Below are positions 7,279-11,160 of a stretch of 11,160 bases of DNA, piece after piece (positions within the stretch are counted from its first letter, which is position 1; the number at the start of each line of letters is the position of its first letter). Source of the DNA: Kiritimatiellales bacterium (GTDB lineage: Bacteria > Verrucomicrobiota > Kiritimatiellia > Kiritimatiellales > Pontiellaceae); the NCBI GenBank assembly GCA_021734595.1, contig JAIPIO010000126.1:1-11160 (forward strand). The letters run 5' to 3'. The translations under genes and the position numbers were made by a program. Below the pieces are notes generated by a model, which was given only the letters and a program-made list of their open reading frames with translations, was not told the origin of the DNA and ran no database searches.

Positions 7279-7303
7279 TGGTCTCTTGGCTACACCGAGA
7301 CCA
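7279..7303 (-). terminator. Stem-loop after the secretin-like gene
   Basis: TGGTCTC and GAGACCA form a 7-bp stem, with two further G-C pairs possible inside across an AA bulge. It lies about 20 bases after the stop at 7324. No T-run follows on the - strand, so it would be a pause, a Rho-dependent end or an RNA-stabilising hairpin more than a standard intrinsic terminator. The 8-mer CACCGACA occurs just outside the left arm (7268-7275) and overlapping the end of the right arm (7302-7309). Confidence 0.4.
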
Positions 7304-7323
7304 CCGACATGCGTGAAGATCGT

Positions 7324-8352
7324 TTATTTGAATTTCGGCAGTTGGCCCTGATCGGCCTCCACCTTTTTCTTCAAGGCTTCGTATTTCTTGATCATCTCTC
7401 CCTGGGGTGCCGAAACACCGCCGACAATATAGAGTTTTGTATCAACCAGTTCCTCGCTGGAATGGGTAAACAGCAACTTTCCCAAATAGGGAATATTTCG
7501 CAGATAAGGCAGTCCGGCATCCTGTTTCACCGTTTTCTGAATCGTGAGTTCGCTCAGTACTTCAAGCTTGCCCGGCTCAAAATCCATTGATGTGTTCACC
7601 GTTCTGAACGAGACGATCGGAACGCGGGTTTCCCTGCTCCGGTCGTTCTCCCGCAGAACCTCGGAAATGCTCATCTTCATAATGGAATACACCAGACCAT
7701 TTTTCTGGATCGTAGGCTGGGCTTCGATTTTCACGCCCACATCAATGAATTCGGTAACATTCTGTTCCTTGTTTCCGATCACTTTAGTGGTCCTGTACGG
7801 TTCTTTCGATATCAGTTCCGTGGATCCTTTTTGCTTATCCTTCACGGATAGCTTCGTGTTCACAATCAGCCTGCCGGTACCGATCTTGACAACACTATCG
7901 ACACCGAACTCCCAGAGTTCCTCGCCTATTCTGAACACACCGCTGACCTGGCCAATCTCCCGTTCAGGAAGAATGGTGGAAAACAGCATGGAAAAATCCT
8001 GCACGTTGTTGCCGGAGCTGGCCTGAACCTTGTCCGCGGAAAAGCGATGGCTGTTTCCCGTTTCATCCGTATGCTCCACGATGAAAAACGATATATCCAG
8101 ATTTGTATCGGGTTGCAGCAAGGGTTCGACAACCTTCTGGGCCGGTGCAGGGACGGCGGCTTTCACGGTTGGCGCAGGTACGGCAGTCTTCTTGGCCGGT
8201 ACGGCAGCCTTCTGGGCTGGAGCGGGAGCCGCAACCTTCGGGGCCTTCGCTGGAGCGGCTCCATCCGCACCAATTGCAAAGGTTGATGTGAACATCAACA
8301 ATAGTAAAATAGTGATTAACACTGATGGCTTGACGTGATGGTCTAGCGTCAT
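7324..8352 (-). CDS. Small exported secretin-like protein with Pro/Ala-rich linker (342 aa)
   Basis: I chose the ATG at 8352 (an adjacent ATG at 8355 is possible) because AAGGAGG lies five bases upstream and a signal peptide follows at once (PSVLITILLLLMFTSTFAIGA). A longer open frame to 8502 has no such support. Residues 33-78 are a low-complexity Pro/Ala/Lys/Val tract. Residues about 85-316 resemble the secretin (type II/III secretion, PF00263) domain: EFIDVGVKIEAQPTIQKNG (202-220), a VPIVSFRTVNTSMDFEPG strand pair, and GLPYLRNIPYLGKLLF (280-295), which matches the secretin consensus G-x-P-x-L-x-x-I-P-x-L-G-x-L-F. The tail (KKYEALKKKVEADQG) is charged and helical. There is no room for the N0/N1 ring domains of full secretins (usually 500-700 aa), so pore formation is doubtful. 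It may be a periplasmic or outer-membrane beta-protein sharing only the secretin core. No promoter stands out in the 172 bases upstream. Confidence 0.75.
   Translation of the reverse strand: MTLDHHVKPSVLITILLLLMFTSTFAIGADGAAPAKAPKVAAPAPAQKAAVPAKKTAVPAPTVKAAVPAPAQKVVEPLLQPDTNLDISFFIVEHTDETGNSHRFSADKVQASSGNNVQDFSMLFSTILPEREIGQVSGVFRIGEELWEFGVDSVVKIGTGRLIVNTKLSVKDKQKGSTELISKEPYRTTKVIGNKEQNVTEFIDVGVKIEAQPTIQKNGLVYSIMKMSISEVLRENDRSRETRVPIVSFRTVNTSMDFEPGKLEVLSELTIQKTVKQDAGLPYLRNIPYLGKLLFTHSSEELVDTKLYIVGGVSAPQGEMIKKYEALKKKVEADQGQLPKFK
8122..8259 (-). repeat. Degenerate Pro/Ala/Lys/Val repeat in the secretin-like gene
   Basis: Imperfect repeats such as APAPAQKAAVPA, KKTAVPAPTVKAAVPA and PAPAQKVVEP make a flexible linker between the signal peptide and the secretin-like core. 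The DNA carries matching GC-rich direct repeats. Such linkers span the periplasm or bind peptidoglycan-associated partners in other proteins; here the role is inferred only. Confidence 0.75.
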
Positions 8353-8357
8353 CATGG

Positions 8358-8364
8358 CCTCCTT
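8358..8364 (-). promoter_or_regulatory. Strong ribosome binding site of the secretin-like gene
   Basis: AAGGAGG on the - strand lies five bases before the ATG at 8352 and two before the ATG at 8355. The spacing favours 8352 and rules against the longer open frame that begins at 8502. Confidence 0.75.
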
Positions 8365-8527
8365 ATGTTTCCTGAACCTCCCCCGATTGCAACGTGGGGA
8401 ACTCATCTTCGCACATACGTCGGCACCCTCTTCAAAACCGACCAGCACAAATACTTTCGCGCCGTTTACGGGGACAGTTGCAGATAAAAACCTGCAGGAC
8501 AAGGGAAAATCCGCATCAATTTTTCGG

Positions 8528-9478
8528 TCATTTTAACTTTGAAATCATGAATTCCGCCGCAATGCGATTGATCTCCGGCATGGTCGGCGAAATGCTTGCC
8601 CCACCGAAGCCGTGCCCACCGCCTTTGACGGTGAGCAGCTCAACATCCGCGCCCAGCTGCTTCGACAGCTCCAGCATGTAGGTGGACTGGCAAATCGGCA
8701 GTACCGTATCGTTGTCGCCGTGCAGCAGCAAAACCGGCGGGCTCTCCTTTTTCAGGTGCACCGCCGGGCTGAGCAGTCTCAAGAGTTCGGGCTTCTCGTC
8801 CGGCAATCCGCCGATCAACGTCACGAAGCGGTTTGGTTTTTCAAAATTGCTACCCTTGAGCAGTTCCGGTTTTGCAAACGTGGTGACCGGATAGTAGGAC
8901 GCCACACAACGGAATACCGGATCGATCCCCTTCAGCCCTTCGTTGTCTGGAAACAAGGCGTTGTCCGCAAGGCCGGTCATCAGGCAGAGGTGTCCTCCAG
9001 CCGAGCCGCCCCACACGCCCATGCGGTCGGGATCGAGGCCGTACCTTGCCGCGTTCTTCACGAGAAAGCGCGCGGCATCCTTGCAGTCCACCACGCAGTC
9101 AACCGCAGTGGATATGTTCTCGCGCGTCAGGCGGTATTCGATCGATGCGCAGGCAATCCCGTTATCCAGCAGTATCCTGAGTGTATCGAGGAAGGCCGTG
9201 CGGAACACCTTGAACTTGTCGCCGCCGCCCCAACCGCCGCCGTGCGTATAGAGCATCACCGGAACCTTGCCGGTCGTTCCACCCTTTGGAAGAAACAGGA
9301 TCATGTCCAGCGACTCGCCGTTGACGGTCTTGTAGACGATGTTCTCCTTGCAGTTGAACTGCTTCAGCATCTCCGCGTTCTTTGCGGAACTGTCCTTCTT
9401 GGCCTTGGTTTTCTTCGCGGCAAACCCCGCATTCGCCATGGCCAACATCAAACAAACTAGAATCGTTCTCTTCATCAT
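8528..9478 (-). CDS. Secreted alpha/beta-hydrolase esterase (316 aa)
   Basis: This is an alpha/beta-hydrolase of the carbohydrate esterase / BD-FAE type that likely removes acyl groups (acetyl or feruloyl) from glycans. Seen in the sequence: signal peptide MMKRTILVCLMLAMANAGFA, a lysine-rich linker, oxyanion-hole motif HGGGW (79-83), nucleophile elbow GGSAGG with Ser159, Asp257 in HGDNDTVLP, and His289 in GGGHGF; the Ser-Asp-His triad is complete. The in-frame GTG at 9487 is an alternative start, but the ATG at 9478 has AGGTGG about five bases upstream and begins the signal peptide directly. It follows the symporter gene by 48 bases on the same strand, so the two probably share a transcript. 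The exact ester substrate cannot be read from sequence. It ends in TGA with no strong intrinsic terminator visible after it. Confidence 0.88.
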   Translation of the reverse strand: MMKRTILVCLMLAMANAGFAAKKTKAKKDSSAKNAEMLKQFNCKENIVYKTVNGESLDMILFLPKGGTTGKVPVMLYTHGGGWGGGDKFKVFRTAFLDTLRILLDNGIACASIEYRLTRENISTAVDCVVDCKDAARFLVKNAARYGLDPDRMGVWGGSAGGHLCLMTGLADNALFPDNEGLKGIDPVFRCVASYYPVTTFAKPELLKGSNFEKPNRFVTLIGGLPDEKPELLRLLSPAVHLKKESPPVLLLHGDNDTVLPICQSTYMLELSKQLGADVELLTVKGGGHGFGGASISPTMPEINRIAAEFMISKLK

Positions 9479-9526
9479 CTCCACCACCTGCCTATTGAAT
9501 GCCCGTGTGTTCAGTGTATTCCATGG

Positions 9527-11160
9527 TTAATCATAGAAGTTGGTTTCGGGCTGGTTACGGTACCAGAACCAGTAGAGCCCGCCACCGCCGATGAAAAACA
9601 ACGCCATGGTTCCGGCAAAGCCTTTCCAGTTGTGGATCACAAACAGCATCGGCGCGAGGAACATGCTGACCTGCCACAGCAGCGCGAACGGAATGGAGAT
9701 GAGGTCGTTAAAATGCTCCTTGTTCATCTTTTTCTGCTCCTCTGGCGGCATCTGCCGCTTGAGATGACCCCACACGCCGAACGGGCGGGTCTTCATGTAG
9801 AATTCCTTGAGCACTTCCGGCTCGGTCGGCTTGTCGCAATAGGTTCCGATGATCCCGCCGATCATGCCGGCGACCAGCGCAAACCCAAGCTGAAGGAATT
9901 CGTTCATTTCCGGCCAGATCAGACGCTGGATAACGGCGGCGGTCATGCCGACGAGCGAACCGACGGCCGATCCGGTCCCATTGAACCGCCACCAGTAGAG
10001 ACGCAGCAGATTGGGAACGAGAAACGCGCCGCCCAGCCCCATCATTAGCCAACCCCATATTTCATGGATACTGCTCACCGAGTTGGCAAAGACCACGCCG
10101 CCGACCACCAGCAGGATGACGGTCGCCCAGCTCGCGCGGATCAGTTCCTTGGTCTCAGCCTTGGGGCGAAAATATTTCCGGTAGAGGTCGTTCACCACCA
10201 TGCCCGTCGCCATGTTGACCGTGCTGTCGAAGGTGGACATCGAGGCTGCGATCAACGCCAGCACGAGGATGCCGCGCAACCCCTGCCCAACCGTCAGCAA
10301 CAAAACCGACGGCAGGATTTTTTCGGGGTTCACGGTTCCGTTAAAACTGAGTAGTCCGAGCTTTTCAACATACTGCTCCGAACCGAACAGCGACTTGAGA
10401 CCGTCGATCAGTTCCGGCGCATAGGCGTCGGGATTGTTGGACAGGCCGGAAACCAGCGCACCCCATCCCTGTGCCGTTACATCCGGGAAGTGCGAGTGGA
10501 TCAGTGTACCGGCCTGCGTCAACACGGACATGTCCGGGAAGAGGTCGCGCACCAGGAAGAGGCCGAGCACGGCAATACCCATCATCATCGGCCAGCGGAA
10601 GGTCATCATCATCGTCCAGAGCGCGGTCAGCTTGCCGCATTCGCGGTCGTTCTTCGCGCCGAAGAACTTCGGGTCGCCAATATTGCCGATGCCGTGGAAG
10701 ACGTTGCGGAAAACATAGAAGAGCATCAGCGGAATAAGCGGCTTGTAGGCTTCGTATCCCTTCGGCATCGATGCGCTCCATTTCGGAACGCTGCTCATCC
10801 AGTCGGGATTGTTCGTCACCTGCAGCGCCACCTCGGCCACCTCCGCCGAACCGGTTACCAGTATGAACGCCTTGATAGTCACATAGACAACGGCCACCAG
10901 AATAATGCCGCCTTGGAACAGGTCGGTGTAGATAACCCCGTAGAAGCCGGACATCATGGTGTAAAGGGCCGCAAGGAATATGAGCCCGTACGCGCACATT
11001 TCAGGGGAGAACGGCAGGAAGGCGGAAAGGAAAAGACCGACACCCTTGGTTAGGTAGGCCAACATGCCGATGGTCGTCAGCACAATCGCCAATACGCCGA
11101 TCAACTGCGCAAAGCGGCCGCCCCAGCAGTCGCCGAAACGGAAAATGTTCCACTGCGCAC
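9527..11160 (-). CDS. Sodium:solute symporter (SSS family), 5' end outside window
   Basis: The frame is open to the right edge of the window (the edge codes AQWNIFRFGDCWGGRFAQL), so the TTG at 11104 is not the start and the N-terminus lies beyond the window. About 12 hydrophobic segments are visible. Family marks include AALYTMMSGFYGVIYTDLFQ, equivalent to the SSS signature (YT...GG...V..TD..Q, here SG for the usual GG), and AASMSTFDSTVNMATGMVVND, the serine/threonine-rich segment that in vSGLT-type carriers helps bind sodium, followed by DLYRKYFRP. The protein would use the sodium gradient to import a sugar, sugar acid or similar solute through the inner membrane; substrate cannot be told. 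A charged loop (QMPPEEQKKMNKEHFND) precedes the last two membrane segments. The esterase gene follows 48 bases downstream, suggesting uptake of products released by the exported enzymes. Confidence 0.9.
   Translation of the reverse strand, partial: AQWNIFRFGDCWGGRFAQLIGVLAIVLTTIGMLAYLTKGVGLFLSAFLPFSPEMCAYGLIFLAALYTMMSGFYGVIYTDLFQGGIILVAVVYVTIKAFILVTGSAEVAEVALQVTNNPDWMSSVPKWSASMPKGYEAYKPLIPLMLFYVFRNVFHGIGNIGDPKFFGAKNDRECGKLTALWTMMMTFRWPMMMGIAVLGLFLVRDLFPDMSVLTQAGTLIHSHFPDVTAQGWGALVSGLSNNPDAYAPELIDGLKSLFGSEQYVEKLGLLSFNGTVNPEKILPSVLLLTVGQGLRGILVLALIAASMSTFDSTVNMATGMVVNDLYRKYFRPKAETKELIRASWATVILLVVGGVVFANSVSSIHEIWGWLMMGLGGAFLVPNLLRLYWWRFNGTGSAVGSLVGMTAAVIQRLIWPEMNEFLQLGFALVAGMIGGIIGTYCDKPTEPEVLKEFYMKTRPFGVWGHLKRQMPPEEQKKMNKEHFNDLISIPFALLWQVSMFLAPMLFVIHNWKGFAGTMALFFIGGGGLYWFWYRNQPETNFYD

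Noticed and set aside
8491..8498. CCTGCAGG palindrome followed by T5 on the - strand as a terminator after the esterase gene
   Set aside because: The 8-base palindrome leaves no loop, so no stable intrinsic terminator can form.
8356..8502. N-terminal extension of the secretin-like gene to 8502
   Set aside because: The AAGGAGG site and signal peptide favour 8352; the extension would precede the signal peptide with about 50 charged residues.

Overview
The window looks like part of a chromosome of a polysaccharide-degrading bacterium. The gene content (several exported proteins, a glycoside hydrolase family 99-like enzyme, an esterase, a sodium:solute symporter, GC-rich codon use) fits the PVC superphylum, and a Kiritimatiellota/Verrucomicrobiota (Pontiella-like) source is my best guess. 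This rests on gene style, not on a marker gene, so it is only moderately supported.

Layout. Two tandem, homologous genes run rightward: one at 1-1640, whose 5' part lies outside the window, and a complete one at 1718-4249. They encode large exported proteins of a family I cannot name with certainty. The best description is a TIM-barrel-like putative glycoside hydrolase with a C-terminal beta-sandwich. From the other side, four genes run leftward: a sodium:solute symporter (9527-11160, 5' part outside the window), a secreted alpha/beta-hydrolase esterase (8528-9478), a small secretin-like protein (7324-8352), and a large fusion of parallel beta-helix, DUF4214-like segment and GH99-like catalytic domain (4372-7158). 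The two groups converge at 4250-4371.

How the genes may work together (inference). The exported hydrolase-like proteins and the beta-helix/GH99-like enzyme would cut a complex glycan, the esterase would remove ester groups, and the symporter would import released sugars or acids. The secretin-like protein does not obviously belong to this scheme. The fusion gene has its own good sigma70-type promoter (-35 TTGACA, 17-bp spacer, -10 TAAAAC) with a small dyad over the -10.

The most unusual DNA signal is a short palindrome, TTCCAA-NNN-TTGGAA, with invariant arms and a different three-base centre in each of four perfect copies. Three lie within 89 bp at the end of the first tandem gene and in the gap after it. 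The fourth is at the convergent junction. Two copies are inside coding sequence, and one forms the last codons before the stop of the first gene. No gene-free stretch longer than 300 bases exists. I found no tRNA, rRNA, CRISPR array or transposase.
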